Shown: one piece after another, positions 21,529 through 31,304 of the stretch
How the letters are laid out: every line of letters begins with the position of its first letter
Position numbering within the stretch: the first letter of the stretch is position 1
The notes under the pieces: generated by a model
Databases searched by the model: none
What the model saw: only the letters and a program-made list of their open reading frames with translations
What the model was told of the DNA's origin: nothing
NCBI GenBank assembly: GCA_038380435.1
Contig: JAWZYU010000028.1
Span: forward strand, 44,761,095 to 44,825,094
Direction of reading: 5' to 3'
DNA from: Ryuthela nishihirai
Taxonomy: Eukaryota > Arthropoda > Arachnida > Araneae > Heptathelidae
DNA: 64,000 bases
Made by a program: the position numbers and the translations under genes

Positions 21529-21660
21529 TGTGTATGTTGTTTTTCTGCTGAGTCCTGCCATCCTCACAGACCTTCTACTATGGCATATAAACTGATAGGC
21601 TCTTGTCAGACCTCTGTGGCAATCAGCTGCTTGAGGGGGTATTTATTTATTTATTTTTTA
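21529..21660 (+). mobile_element. SINE-B, head truncated (first of tandem pair)
   Basis: Starts in the ttgtttttctgctgag body and runs to a tatttatttattt tail, directly followed by a complete copy in the same orientation. Confidence 0.85.
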
Positions 21661-21872
21661 ATTTCGGTCCTGGCCGAGTGGTTAGCACGCTTGGCTACTG
21701 ATCTAAGGGACCTGGGTTCGAGCCCCGAAATTAGGCATGGATGTGTCGTTTTTCTGCTGAGGTCCTGCCATCCTCTCAGATATCCTACTGTGGCATATAA
21801 ACTGACAGGCTCCTGTCAGACCTCTGTGGCAAGCAGCTGCTTGAGGGGGTATTTATTTTATTTTTAATTAGG
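21661..21872 (+). mobile_element. SINE-B, full length (second of tandem pair)
   Basis: Head cggtcctggccgagtggtta with a normal B box. A four-base change after the B box gives gccccgaaattaggcatgg. The pair reads as a head-to-tail dimer. Confidence 0.88.
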
Positions 21873-22330
21873 GTAAGTTCAACTCTAAATATAGTCAGTG
21901 TGACTTAGAAGAACTAGAGGTCTGTGTGACCAGGTATATATCAAAGGTCTGTGTGACTAAAAGATAACGAATCACTAGACAACCTCCTAAGACGTATCCC
22001 AGCAACAGGAAGGCAACACTGAGGAGAAGGATATAATAAAGCTCGTGTTAAGTTTGTAACAAGCGTCGTCTCCTTATCCGTCGATCAAAGACGAATACAT
22101 CGCGGCTGGATAAGATTACTCTCAACGGTTGAGTAATATTGGGCGAACTATCAACGACATCAACACTCAAAGACACTGGCACTGGATTAAATAATCCTCG
22201 AACCTTAATATAAATTTTAAGTGTTGAACGTCCCCTATCCTTACCATTGAAGGCCAGCGAAGTGTTACTCAACTGACCACAAGAGCGAGTTAGGGGACGC
22301 GACAACACGTACAATGAAAGTTGTTGTAGG
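21873..22330. other. Possible solo LTR or LTR fragment
   Basis: aggatataataaagctcgtg followed by ttaagtttgtaacaagcgtc resembles the polyadenylation/R region of an arthropod LTR. ggtctgtgtgac occurs twice nearby. No tg...ca termini, duplication or internal coding region could be confirmed. An 88-codon minus-strand frame (22048-22314) has no recognised domain. Confidence 0.25.
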
Positions 22331-22332
22331 TA

Positions 22333-22531
22333 CAGTCTCTCAAAAAATATCCGAACACTATGATTGATTACAGAATTCAGAAAAAATATCTGGCAACGGT
22401 TTTTTTAGAAATTAGTGATCTGGCAACACGAAGGTTGCTAGATCACTAATTTCTAAAAAAACTCGGTGCCAGGTATTTGTTCTGAATTCTGTAATCAACC
22501 ATAGTGTTCGGATACTTTTTTTGAACGACTG
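22333..22531. mobile_element. MITE-T, complete copy
   Basis: TA at 22331-22332 and 22532-22533. Ends are slightly diverged (cagtctctc and gaacgactg). Palindromic over its whole length, with centre caacacgaaggttg. Confidence 0.9.
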
Positions 22532-22654
22532 TACATGATAGAGCTTCAGCCGAGTGTATTTTGCCCAATCCATACTCCAAACATTTAAACTTATGTATCA
22601 TAACAAAATAAAGAGAAATATTCTTCAAAATGAAAAAACCTGCTTCTAAGCTAT

Positions 22655-22745
22655 GTGGTTTGTAACGTGGGTTGGCAACATACGCCCAGGGGGCCATTCG
22701 CGGCTCTCTAGCCTTTTTAAGTGGCTCACGGATCATTTGGGCGTA
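22655..22745. mobile_element. Possible hAT-like terminus
   Basis: gtgggttggcaacatacgcc, gggggccattcgcggctc and gcctttttaagtggctcacg resemble the ends of hAT-type non-autonomous elements. No opposite end or 8-bp duplication was located. Confidence 0.3.
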
Positions 22746-22848
22746 CTAATCTTATTAACGAGAAAACATTGATAATGAATAAATTTTAAAGTAACAATGT
22801 AAAAATGTTGACAATGTGAAAACATTTGCAGCTGTTTCCAATTTATGC

Positions 22849-23651
22849 GCAAAATTCCCCGCCCTGCCCACGGTCAGTAGGGGACACCGATGGGCTTGGA
22901 AAGGCCGCCGTCCGTCGGATGGGACGTTAAGCCGTGGCCCCTTGTGCGGGAGAGCCATACCCTGTGCACGTTAAAGAACACGCTGGATGGCCTTGACGGG
23001 AGACTACCATCTGTCTCCCAACAGCTATTCCAGTGGGTCCCCTCCCCCAACCTTCTCTGAGTCTTCGGGGTCCATGTGACCTGGCCATTTAGCCCATGGT
23101 GTGCAAAAAAGTGCCGCTCAGAGGTAAAACAACCCAATGTTAAAGAACACGCTGGATGGCCTTGACGGGAGACTACCATCTGTCTCCCAACAGCTATTCC
23201 AGTGGGTCCCCTCCCCCAACCTTCTCTGAGTCTTCGGGGTCCATGTGACCTGGCCATTTAGTCCATGGTGTGCAAAAAAGTGCCGCTCAGAGGTAAAACA
23301 ACCCAATGTTAAAGAACACGCTGGATGGCCTTGACGGGAGACTACCATCTGTCTCCCAACAGCTATTCCAGTGGGTCCCCTCCCCCAACCTTCTCTGAGC
23401 CTTCGGGATCCATGTGACCTGGCCATTTAGCCAATGGTGTGCAAAAAAGTGCCGCTCAGAGGTAAAACAACCCAATGTTAAAGAACACGCTGGATGGCCT
23501 TGACGGGAGGCTACCATCTGTCTCCCAACAGCTGTTCCAGTGGGTCCCCTCCCCCAACCTTCTCTGAGTCTTCGGGGTCCATGTGACCTGGCCATTTAGC
23601 CCATGGTGTGCAAAAAAGTGCTGCTCAGAGGTAAAACAACCCAACCCAAAA
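22849..23651 (+). mobile_element. SINE-A whose 3' part is repeated four times
   Basis: A single 12-bp duplication, tccaatttatgc (22837-22848 and 23652-23663), encloses a head-truncated SINE-A followed by three further copies of its last ~169 bp. Repeat starts (gttaaagaacacgctgg) are at 22970, 23139, 23308 and 23477, a 169-bp period. Units 1-3 share gagactaccat; unit 4 has gaggctaccat, as in ordinary SINE-A. The fixed period and single duplication indicate local amplification of the SINE 3' domain after or during insertion. Confidence 0.95.
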
Positions 23652-23925
23652 TCCAATTTATGCAAGACTTTCAGATTCTGCACTTTCTCTTCTCAACCTA
23701 TTCTCTGCCGGAATTATAACTGTTTCCACTAACACCTGTATTTTTGAACAATATTTTCTCGGATGAATATTTTTCCAAAAGCAAATTTCGAGCACAAAAA
23801 CAGACGATAGCATTCAACACTAAAAACTATTAGTACTGGCGTTGAAGTGTATTTTAGTAAATTGGCAAAAAATGTGCAAAAATTTCAAGTTTCTCATTAA
23901 TGCTATTATAAAATTTTGTTATTGA

Positions 23926-24488
23926 CCCCTCAAGCAACTGCTTGCCACAGAGGTCTGACAGGGTTCGGTTGTTTTACCTCTGAGCGGCACTTTTTTGCAC
24001 ACCATGGGCTAAATGGCCAGGTCACATGGACCCCGAAGGCTCAGAGAAGGTTGGGGGAGAGGACCCACTGGAACAGCTGTTGGGAGACAGATGGTAATCT
24101 CCCGTCAAGGCCATCCAGTGTGTTCTTTAACGTGCACAGGGTATGACTCTCCCGCACACGGGACCACGGCTTAACGTCCCATCCGACGGACGGCTGCCTT
24201 TCCAAGCCCATCAGTGTCCTCTATTGACCGTGGGAGTTTTGCGGAGATAAATCTCAACGCTGACCCAGCTGGGACTCGAACCTGGGAACTACAGATTACG
24301 AGCTTGGCGCGCTACCGACTGAGCCACACCCGCCCCGAGATCTGGCAGGAACCTGTCAGTTTATATGCCATAGTAGAAGGTCTGTGAGGATGGCAGGACC
24401 TCAGCAGAAAAAACAACACATACATCCATGCCTTCTCCGGGGCTCAAACCCAGGTCCCTTAGATCAGTAGCCAAGCGTGCTAACCATT
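23926..24488 (-). mobile_element. SINE-B interrupted by SINE-A, head truncated
   Basis: 23926-23962 and 24337-24488 are the two parts of one minus-strand SINE-B. It ends at gtgctaaccatt inside the A-box region, so the first ~20 bp of the head are missing. Confidence 0.88.
23963..24336 (-). mobile_element. SINE-A nested in SINE-B
   Basis: The duplicated target is SINE-B sequence: gaggtctgacagg (23950-23962) / gagatctggcagg (24337-24349), 13 bp with two mismatches. A small deletion removes the cagggcggggaa motif. Confidence 0.92.
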
Positions 24489-24646
24489 GAAGTATAAATA
24501 ATCATAAAGATATGCACAGACATATAAATAACTTTACAATAATAAATCGACTAAAAAAATTAAGCGTTTATTTTTCTATGTATTGTATTCCCTCTTAATC
24601 CCTCTAAAGAGGCCCACTTACGAATTTCACAGTTGGTTTCACCCCT

Positions 24647-24948
24647 CCCAGCTGGGTCAGCGTGGATATTTATCTCCGCAAAATTCCCCGCCCTGCCCAC
24701 GGTCAGTAGGGGACACCGATGGGCTTGGAAATCCGTCGTCCGTCGGATAGGACGTTAAGCCGTGGCCCCGTGTGCGGGAGAGCCACACGCTGAATGGCCT
24801 TGACCGGAGGCTACCATTTGTCTTCCAACAGATGTTCCAGTGGATCCCCTCCCCCAATCTTCTCTGAGCCTTCGGGGTCCTTGAGACCTGGCCATTTAGC
24901 CCATGATGTGCAATAAAAGTTCCGCTCTGAGGTAAAACAACTCAACCC
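24647..24948 (+). mobile_element. SINE-A, head truncated, internally deleted
   Basis: Starts at cccagctgggtcagcg, just after the B box. The gccgccgtc and cataccctgtgcacg regions are shortened. No TSD. Confidence 0.83.
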
Positions 24949-24958
24949 GCGTTAACCC

Positions 24959-25323
24959 TAGGGAGCAGGGTTGGCTTAAACGATAGCGCACCAGGTTCGA
25001 AATCTGCAGTTTCCAGGTTCGAGCCCCATCTGAACTAGTGTTGAAATGTATCTTCACTAAATCCCTATCCTTCCCTCGGTCAGAAAGGGGATACCGATGG
25101 GCTTGGAAAGGCCGTCGTCCATCAGATGAGACGTTAAGACGTGATCCCATGTGTAAGAGAGCCATACGCCATGCACGCTAAAGAACACACTGGATAATCT
25201 GTCTCCGAACACCGGTCCAGTGGGTCCCAACCTTCTTTGAGCCATTGAGGTCCTTGTAACCTCGTTATTTAGCCCATCGTGCGAAAAAAAGTGCCGCTCA
25301 GTGGTAAAGCATCTCAACCCAAT
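24959..25323 (+). mobile_element. Old diverged SINE-A
   Basis: Recognisable head (ttggcttaaacgatagcgc and aggttcgagcccc), but diverged throughout, with a deletion of part of the 3' domain before gtctccgaacacc. It lies directly after another plus-strand copy. Confidence 0.8.
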
Positions 25324-25944
25324 CAATCCCTGGTTCGAAACATTTACAGTACTTAATTCGTCTCGTCATATTAACCTGTTATCTATTTATTAATTCTTGA
25401 ACATGGTAAGCTCCTCATAATGAACTAAATTAAATATTAAAAAAAAATCAAAGCAAAAACATTAGAGAAGCAATTTCATGACGTGTTAATAGTTTCCAAT
25501 GAATTCCATTAAAAGAAAAGAACTGCTCTAGGAGTTAAAGAATTAATTAAAATACTCAATAATAACCAGATTATAATTCAAATTTTAATTAATTCTTACG
25601 AAGCCGAGTAAGAAAAAAGGAATATAATTAGCATTTCAGCTTTGCGCGAAAAATATCACTTAAACTATTCGAGACACTAAAATGGAGGGAAAAGTTAAAA
25701 AGTATGCTTTCATTAGAATTCTGTTTTTAATTTTTAACACTCGTTTAGGAAACATAGATTTTTATGAAGCGTTTCATTACTACAATATTTATTTATACAT
25801 AAAAAAAAAACATGATTTTAATTAAGACGGCGAAAAAAGTTTAATTGCTCGATGGTCTTTTGCCATTTTTATTATTTGTTCCGATTTTTAATACTAAACC
25901 AAACACACTAATCGGTTAAGATGGGCCACCATTCCCGATCTAGT
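25324..25944. other. AT-rich DNA, nothing recognised
   Basis: A/T-rich with A-runs near 25440 and 25800. No gene, RNA or element was identified. Confidence 0.5.
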
Positions 25945-26118
25945 CTTTAATAGGGGACATGGCTTGGAAAGGCCGCCGTCCGTCGGATGAGACATAAAGC
26001 CGTAGTCACGTGTGCAGGACAGACATTGCTGTGCACATTAAAGAACACAAATGGTTTTGACTAGAGGCTTTCATCTGTCTTCTAACAGCTCTCTAAAGGC
26101 TCTTATTCCGTCTCCCCT
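25945..26118 (+). mobile_element. SINE-A fragment leading into an array
   Basis: Central SINE-A domain (cttggaaaggccgccgtccg, then a diverged attaaagaacac and cttctaacagctctc). It runs without a break into the 85-bp array that follows. Confidence 0.8.
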
Positions 26119-26640
26119 GAGAACACGCTGAATGGCCTTCACAGGAGACTTCCACCGCTCTCCTAACAGCTACCTAGTGGCTCCTATTCCCTCAGTCTTC
26201 CCCGAGAACACGCTAAATAGCCTTGGTAGGAGACTTTCCACCGCTCTCATAAGAGCTCTCTAATGACTCCTATTCCCTCAGTCTTCCCCGAGAACACGCT
26301 AAATTCCACCGCTCTCATAAGAGCTGTCTAGTGACTCCTATTCCCTCAGTCTTTCCCGAGAACACGCTAAATGGCCTTGCAGGAGACTTTCCACCGCTCT
26401 CATAAGAGCTGTCTAGTGACTCCTATTCCCTCAGTCTTTCCCGAGAACACGCTAAATGGCCTTGCAGGAGACTTTCCACCGCTCTCATAAGAGCTGTCTA
26501 GTGACTCCTATTCCCTCAGTCTTCCCCGAGAACACGCTAAATGGCCTTGCAGGAGACTTTCCACCGCTCTCATAAGAGCTGTCTAGTGGCTCCTATTCCC
26601 TCAGTCTTCCCCGAGAACACGCTAAATAGCCTTGGTAGGT
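26119..26640 (+). repeat. 85-bp tandem array derived from SINE-A
   Basis: Units starting gagaacacgct lie at 26119, 26204, 26290, 26358 (the unit before it is short by ~17 bp), 26443, 26528 and 26613. The unit retains SINE-A order: gagaacacgctaaatggcct, ggagactttccaccgctct, aagagctgtctagtg, ctcctattccctcag. This corresponds to SINE-A's aagaacacgctggatggcct through cccctccccca. The units have drifted far from current SINE-A, so this array is older than the 169-bp one. Confidence 0.92.
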
Positions 26641-26737
26641 ACCTTTACCCACATCATGCAGGCCTTAAACCAAAAACAATAATTGACACTGAAAACAAAA
26701 TGCGACTCCCTCAATTCTGTAACTAAAACAAAACTAA

Positions 26738-26943
26738 TAAATAAAATAAATACCCCCTCAAGCAGCTGCTTGCCACAGAGGTCTGACAAGAGCCTGTCAG
26801 TTTATATGCCACAGTAGGAGATCTGAGAGGATGGCAGGACCTCAGCAGAAAAACGACACACACATCCATGCCTAATTCCGGGGCTCGAACCCAGGTCCCT
26901 TAGATCAGTAGCCAAGCGTGCTAACCACTCGGCCACGGGACGG
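26738..26943 (-). mobile_element. SINE-B, full length
   Basis: Tail aataaaataaataccccctc at the left, complete head at the right ending ggccacgggacgg. The short duplication aaactaa lies at 26731-26737 and 26944-26950. Confidence 0.9.
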
Positions 26944-26950
26944 AAACTAA

Positions 26951-28049
26951 AAACGAAGAAGACAATAACATTTTACCCTAAAGAATTGTAATTAAAACGA
27001 AAAACGAGTTAAAAACATATCTCTTTTTTTTTTTCGGTTAATCAATAGAGCACAACAGCGCCATCTCTGAACCCAAGGTTGAAAATCCAGCGGCAAACTG
27101 AGCGAGACATTTGGATGCTGTAATACCATTAAGTAACAACCCCTGTTACAACACTCTCTAGTGCTATAACCGTTCTTGATCTATACCCGAAAGACCTTCT
27201 GCTCTTCCCCGACGTTCTTCCACCCCCTTCCCACATCCCCCTTCTCATATCCACCGTTACTTCTGCTTTTCTTTCTCTCTTCTTCCTGACGAGACATCCA
27301 TATATAAACCTTTCCTTCTCCCCCCCCCCTCTGGGAGAGACATAGAGAGTCATCGGCGGATGATCGTCAAAGGTCGGTAGAGTTTCACGGATCGTCGGAG
27401 CCAAATATCCACATGCAGGTCATTCCCCGTTCCTTGCAGCGGTAACAGAGTCTAACGCCCCAACGGACTCTGTGAGAATCTGGAGGCATGACATTGGAAG
27501 ATGGGTAGACACGACAGGAATAGAAGAGAGATAACTTATTTTTTTATGGCATCTCCTTATCTCTGCGTTCTTCTCTCTCTTTTTCATCCTCTTTTTTTTT
27601 TAATGCCCAGTAAAGAATGCACGTTTTCCACGACAGAGTTTCGCAAAATGGGATTCTTCTCATGAGGGGTGTTGAGATAAATGGTCGCTTTAAAGAGGTT
27701 CGGATTAGGCAAATGCATTTCTGAGGGAGGGGAGAAAGTGTTATGGAATCGATTGTTTTATTTCTTTTTCAAAAGAATTTTAAACAGGCGTTGATACTGG
27801 TTTTTGTAGCTTTCGTACTAATATAGACCTCGCCCAGTTTTATTTATTTATGTAAAATGCATTTAGGTTGATGACTTTTGAGAATTTTTTTTTCAGTGTA
27901 CATTTATTTTAAACATAAATAAAAATGCATGACCTGAATTCATGTTCCCTTTATGGGATGAGGAATGTCTCAGTAGAGAACCAGACGAGAATTGACTCCC
28001 ATTCTACAAAAATTGACTCCTATTAAAAAAAAAGTACAATGACCTGTTC
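26951..28049. other. Unique DNA, no gene seen
   Basis: A 91-codon minus-strand frame at 27129-27404 is rich in Arg and Gly and has no recognised domain. A pyrimidine-rich tract lies near 27170-27330, with T-runs near 27540-27600. Nothing else is supportable. Confidence 0.45.
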
Positions 28050-28060
28050 AAATATTACTG

Positions 28061-28446
28061 GGTTGGGTTGTTTTACCTCTGAGCGGCACTTTTTTGCACA
28101 CCATGGGCTAAATGGCCAGGTCACATGGACCCCGAAGGCTCAGAGAAGGTTGGGGGAGGGGACCCACTGGAACAGCTGTTGGGAGACAGATGGTAGCCTC
28201 CCGTCAAGGTCATCCAGCGTGTTCTTTAACGTGCACAGGGTATGGCTCTCCCGCACACGGGGCCACGGCTTAACATCCCATCCGACGGACGGCTGCTTTT
28301 CCAAGCCCATCGGTGTCCCCTACTGACCGTGGGCAGGGCGGGGAATTTTGCGGAGATAAATCTCAACGCTGACCCAGCTGGGACTCGAACCTGGGAACTA
28401 CAGATTACGAGCCTGGCGCGCAACCGACTGAGCCACCCCGCCCCTA
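28061..28446 (-). mobile_element. SINE-A, full length
   Basis: Perfect 11-bp duplication aaatattactg at 28050-28060 and 28447-28457. Confidence 0.95.
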
Positions 28447-28498
28447 AAATATTACTGACTTTCCATGTTAATGGGAATCTAACTTCGAAATTCTATAA

Positions 28499-28662
28499 AT
28501 AATAAAAATAAATACCCCCTCAAGCAGCTGCTTGCCACACAGGTCTGACAGGAGCCTGTCAATTTATATGCCACAGTAAAAGATCTCAGAGGATGGCAGG
28601 ACTTCAGCAGAAAAACCATACACACATCCATGCCTTATCTTGGGCTCGAACCCAGGTCCCTT
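28499..28662 (-). mobile_element. SINE-B, 5'-truncated with perfect TSD
   Basis: Duplication aaattctataa at 28488-28498 and 28663-28673. The copy stops just after the B box (ctcgaacccaggtcccttaa), so the A-box part never integrated. This shows SINE-B also uses target-primed integration. Confidence 0.94.
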
Positions 28663-28715
28663 AAATTCTATAACTCCTAAAATATACATTGGCTTGGAAA
28701 ACGTGACATAAGATG

Positions 28716-29091
28716 AGTTGGGTTGTTTTACCTCTGGGAGGCACTTTTTTGCACACCATGGGCTAAATGGCCATGTCACATGGACCCCGAAGTCTCAGAG
28801 AAGGTTGGGGAGGGGACCCACTGGAACAGCTGTTAGAAGGCAGATGGAAGCCTCCCATCAAGGCCATCCATCGTGTTCTTTATTGTGCATTGGTATGACT
28901 CTTTCGCACACTGGTTCACGGCTTAACGTCCCATCCGACAGACGACGTCCTTTCCAATCCCATCGGTGTTTCCTGATCGTGGATGGGGAGTTTTGCGGAG
29001 ATAAATCTCAACTCTGGCCCAGCTGGGACGCGAACTTGGGAACTGCAGATTGCGAACTTGGCGCGCTACTTACTGAGCCACCCCCGCTCCT
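28716..29091 (-). mobile_element. Diverged SINE-A
   Basis: Nearly full length but with many substitutions, and the gtgggcagggcgg region reduced to gtggatgggg. No TSD. Confidence 0.87.
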
Positions 29092-29116
29092 TCGTTCAGT
29101 ATTTAAAGAGCACTAG

Positions 29117-29320
29117 CCTTCCCATCGCCGAGTGGTTAGCACGCTTGGCTACTGATCTAAGGGACCTGGGTTCGATTCCCGGGTAAGGCATGGTTGTGTT
29201 TATTATTTTTCTGCTGAGGTCCTGCCATCCTCACAAACCTCCTACTTTGGCATATAAACTGACAGGCTCCTGTCAGACCTCTGTGGCAAAGCAGCTGCTT
29301 GAGGGGGTATTTATTTATTT
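29117..29320 (+). mobile_element. SINE-B (first of tandem pair)
   Basis: Complete head (atcgccgagtggttagcacg, ggttcgattccc) to tattt tail. It is followed at once by a second copy. Confidence 0.88.
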
Positions 29321-29535
29321 ACGGTCCCATGGCCGAGTGGTTAGCGCGCTTGGCTACTAATCTAAGGGACCTGGGTTCGAGCCCCGGGTAAGGCATGGAT
29401 GTATGTGTTGTTTTTCTGCTGAAGGCCTGCCATCCTCTCAGACCTTCTACTCTGGCACATAAACTGACAGGCTCCTGTTAGACCTCTGTGGCAAGCAGCT
29501 GCTTGAGGGGGTATTTATTTATTATTTTTATTTAG
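29321..29535 (+). mobile_element. SINE-B (second of tandem pair)
   Basis: Begins cggtcccatggccgagtgg directly after the tatttatttattta tail of the first copy. This is a second head-to-tail dimer of the family in the window. Confidence 0.88.
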
Positions 29536-29584
29536 AAGCTGGAAAATTTAACAATAAATTGTTTTTTTAAAAGTCGTAATTGTT

Positions 29585-29640
29585 CGTCCTCTTCTGACCT
29601 TTGGGGTCTTTGTAACCTGTTCATCAACCGAAAAAAGAGA
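29585..29640 (+). mobile_element. SINE-A remnant
   Basis: ctcttctgacctttggggtc, ttgtaacctgttcat and cgaaaaaag correspond to the last third of SINE-A. Too short for more. Confidence 0.45.
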
Positions 29641-29699
29641 AAGACGGAAATTTTTTCTTTTTGTTTTCGGCATTAATTTTTCCATTCGTCAATTTACTA

Positions 29700-29905
29700 C
29701 GGGTCTCGCGCAGGGTGGTTAGCGTCCTGTATTCTAGTACCGCCTAAGGTAAGGTTGAATTTTTTTTCTAATGCATGCTGTCTTCTGGTTGAGGTCTCGC
29801 TTTCCTCACGGAATAATGCTGGGGAATATTAATGATGGCAGGATTCTGTCATGCCTGCACCTCTGGTAAGTGGGTTGCTTCAGGAGTAATTTATTTTTAT
29901 AGATA
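29700..29905 (+). mobile_element. Old diverged SINE-B
   Basis: Order conserved (gggtggttagcg, ctaaggtaaggttg, tctggttgaggtctcgc, gcaggattctgtcatgcctg, ctctggtaag, gtaatttattttt), but the B box is lost and similarity is low. Confidence 0.6.
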
Positions 29906-29983
29906 TCAACCACAAATACTGTGTAAAGGTGAATTGATTTTCGCTAACAACAAACAAGTTCTATACTTACCTATATACATATA

Positions 29984-30597
29984 CAGGGTGTCTCAAAAAT
30001 ATAGGTACAAACTTTTAGGGGAGGTAGATAACATCTAAAGGAATGAGATTTGCATAGGATCCCATAACCGGAAATGTCACCGTAAGTCAATAGGCGGCGC
30101 TGTTCATCAGTGCGCTAGAGGGGAAATTTCGGATTTCCTCATTCGAGCGGTAGTCGGCTGACGAAGAGCATGCAAAGGTATTCGAACAGGGAGCTGGCAG
30201 ACATGCACTTAGTGTATGTAATAGCTGAGGGTAACGGACGAGCCGCTCAACGAATGTATCAAGAACGCTTCTCACACAGACATGTACCGGGCCATCGTTT
30301 GTTTGTCACGCATGCATCGCGTCTCATGGTGGAAACTTCGAACATCTGCTGTAACATTATGAAATGTATCATCTAATACGCCATTTGTAATAATTATGTC
30401 CAATAAATGTTTTCCATTAATCACTGTCTTGTGTCTTTTCAGATCTTGTACCTCTGCTAGCACTTTCGCATAACGTTTCCGGTTATGGGTTATTATGGTT
30501 TCCGGTTATGGGTTCCCCATAACCGGAAAACAATTCTCATTCCTTTAGATGTTATCTACCTCTCCTAAAAGTTTGTACTTATATTTTTGAGACACTA
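29984..30597. mobile_element. Internally deleted DUF4817-type transposon
   Basis: Terminal inverted repeats of about 65 bp: left cagggtgtctcaaaaatata then ggtacaaacttttag and taacatctaaaggaatgaga; right the inverse complement. TATA-like flanks. Inside the right end a ccggttatgggtt word is repeated. The internal region keeps only the two extremities of a transposase gene, so the element was probably mobilised by a relative. Confidence 0.85.
30170..30354 (+). pseudogene. DUF4817 N-terminus joined to C-terminal tail
   Basis: The first ~45 codons read RELADMHLVYVIAEGNGRA, then QRMYQERFSHRHVPGHRLF. This is the DUF4817 helix-turn-helix type domain found at the N-terminus of arthropod transposases. 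Immediately afterwards, in a shifted frame, 30304-30354 reads CHACIASHGGNFEHLL and stops at TAA. That is the family's C-terminal tail, as seen in the relic at 17804. The whole catalytic domain between them is deleted. The plus-strand frame itself continues to 30376 without meaning. Confidence 0.82.
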
Positions 30598-30603
30598 TAC
30601 ATA

Positions 30604-31304
30604 ACCCCCAGCCTCGAAATTCGAGTCGATTCCCACATGTGTCAACTTTGAGATTTATTTCCAAAACACTCCCTACCCTCGGCCAATAGGGAACATCGAT
30701 GGCCTTGGGTTGGGTTGTTTTACCTCTGAGCTGCACTTTTTTGAACACCATGGGCTAAATGGTCAGGTCACACGGACCCCGAAGGCTCAGAGCAGGTTGG
30801 GGGAGGGGACCCACTGGAACAGCTGTTGGGAGACAGATGGTAGCCTCCCGTCAAGGCCATCCAGCGTGTTCTTTAACGTGCACAGGGTATTGCTCTCCCG
30901 CACACGGGGCAACGGCTTAACGTCTCATCAGACGGACGGCGGCCTTTTCAAGCCCATCGGTGTCCCCTATTGACCGTGGGCAGGGCGGGGAATTTTGCGG
31001 AGATAAATCTCAACGCTGACCCAGCTGGGACTCGAACCTGGGAACTACAGATTACGACGATGGCCTTGGAAAGACCGCCATCTGTTGGACGGGACGCTAA
31101 GCCGTGGTTCCAGGTGAGGGGAAAGCCCTACTTTATTCACGTTAAAGAACACACTTCCTTAAAGGAGGCTACCGTCTGTCTCCAAAAAGCTGCGGAGTGG
31201 GTCCCCTTTCATCAACCTACTCTGAACCCTCGGGGTCCTTGTGATCTGGTCATTTAGCCCATTGTGTGCAAAAAAGCGCCGCTCAAAGGTAAAACAACCC
31301 AACT
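30604..31304 (+). mobile_element. Old SINE-A interrupted by a younger one
   Basis: 30604-30708 and 31058-31304 are the two parts of a diverged plus-strand copy. The left part starts in a degraded B-box region (ttcgagtcgattccc); the right part ends in a normal tail. Confidence 0.88.
30709..31057 (-). mobile_element. SINE-A nested in SINE-A, head truncated
   Basis: Perfect 12-bp duplication cgatggccttgg at 30697-30708 and 31058-31069, formed from SINE-A target sequence. It stops at cagattacga inside the tRNA-like head. Confidence 0.94.

Noticed and set aside
28039..28326. A ~90-codon frame with FTSERHFFAHHGLNGQV that recurs in many places on both strands
   Set aside because: It always lies antisense to SINE-A and starts in the SINE tail. 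Its conservation reflects young SINE copies, and length and frame vary with indels. It is not a protein family.
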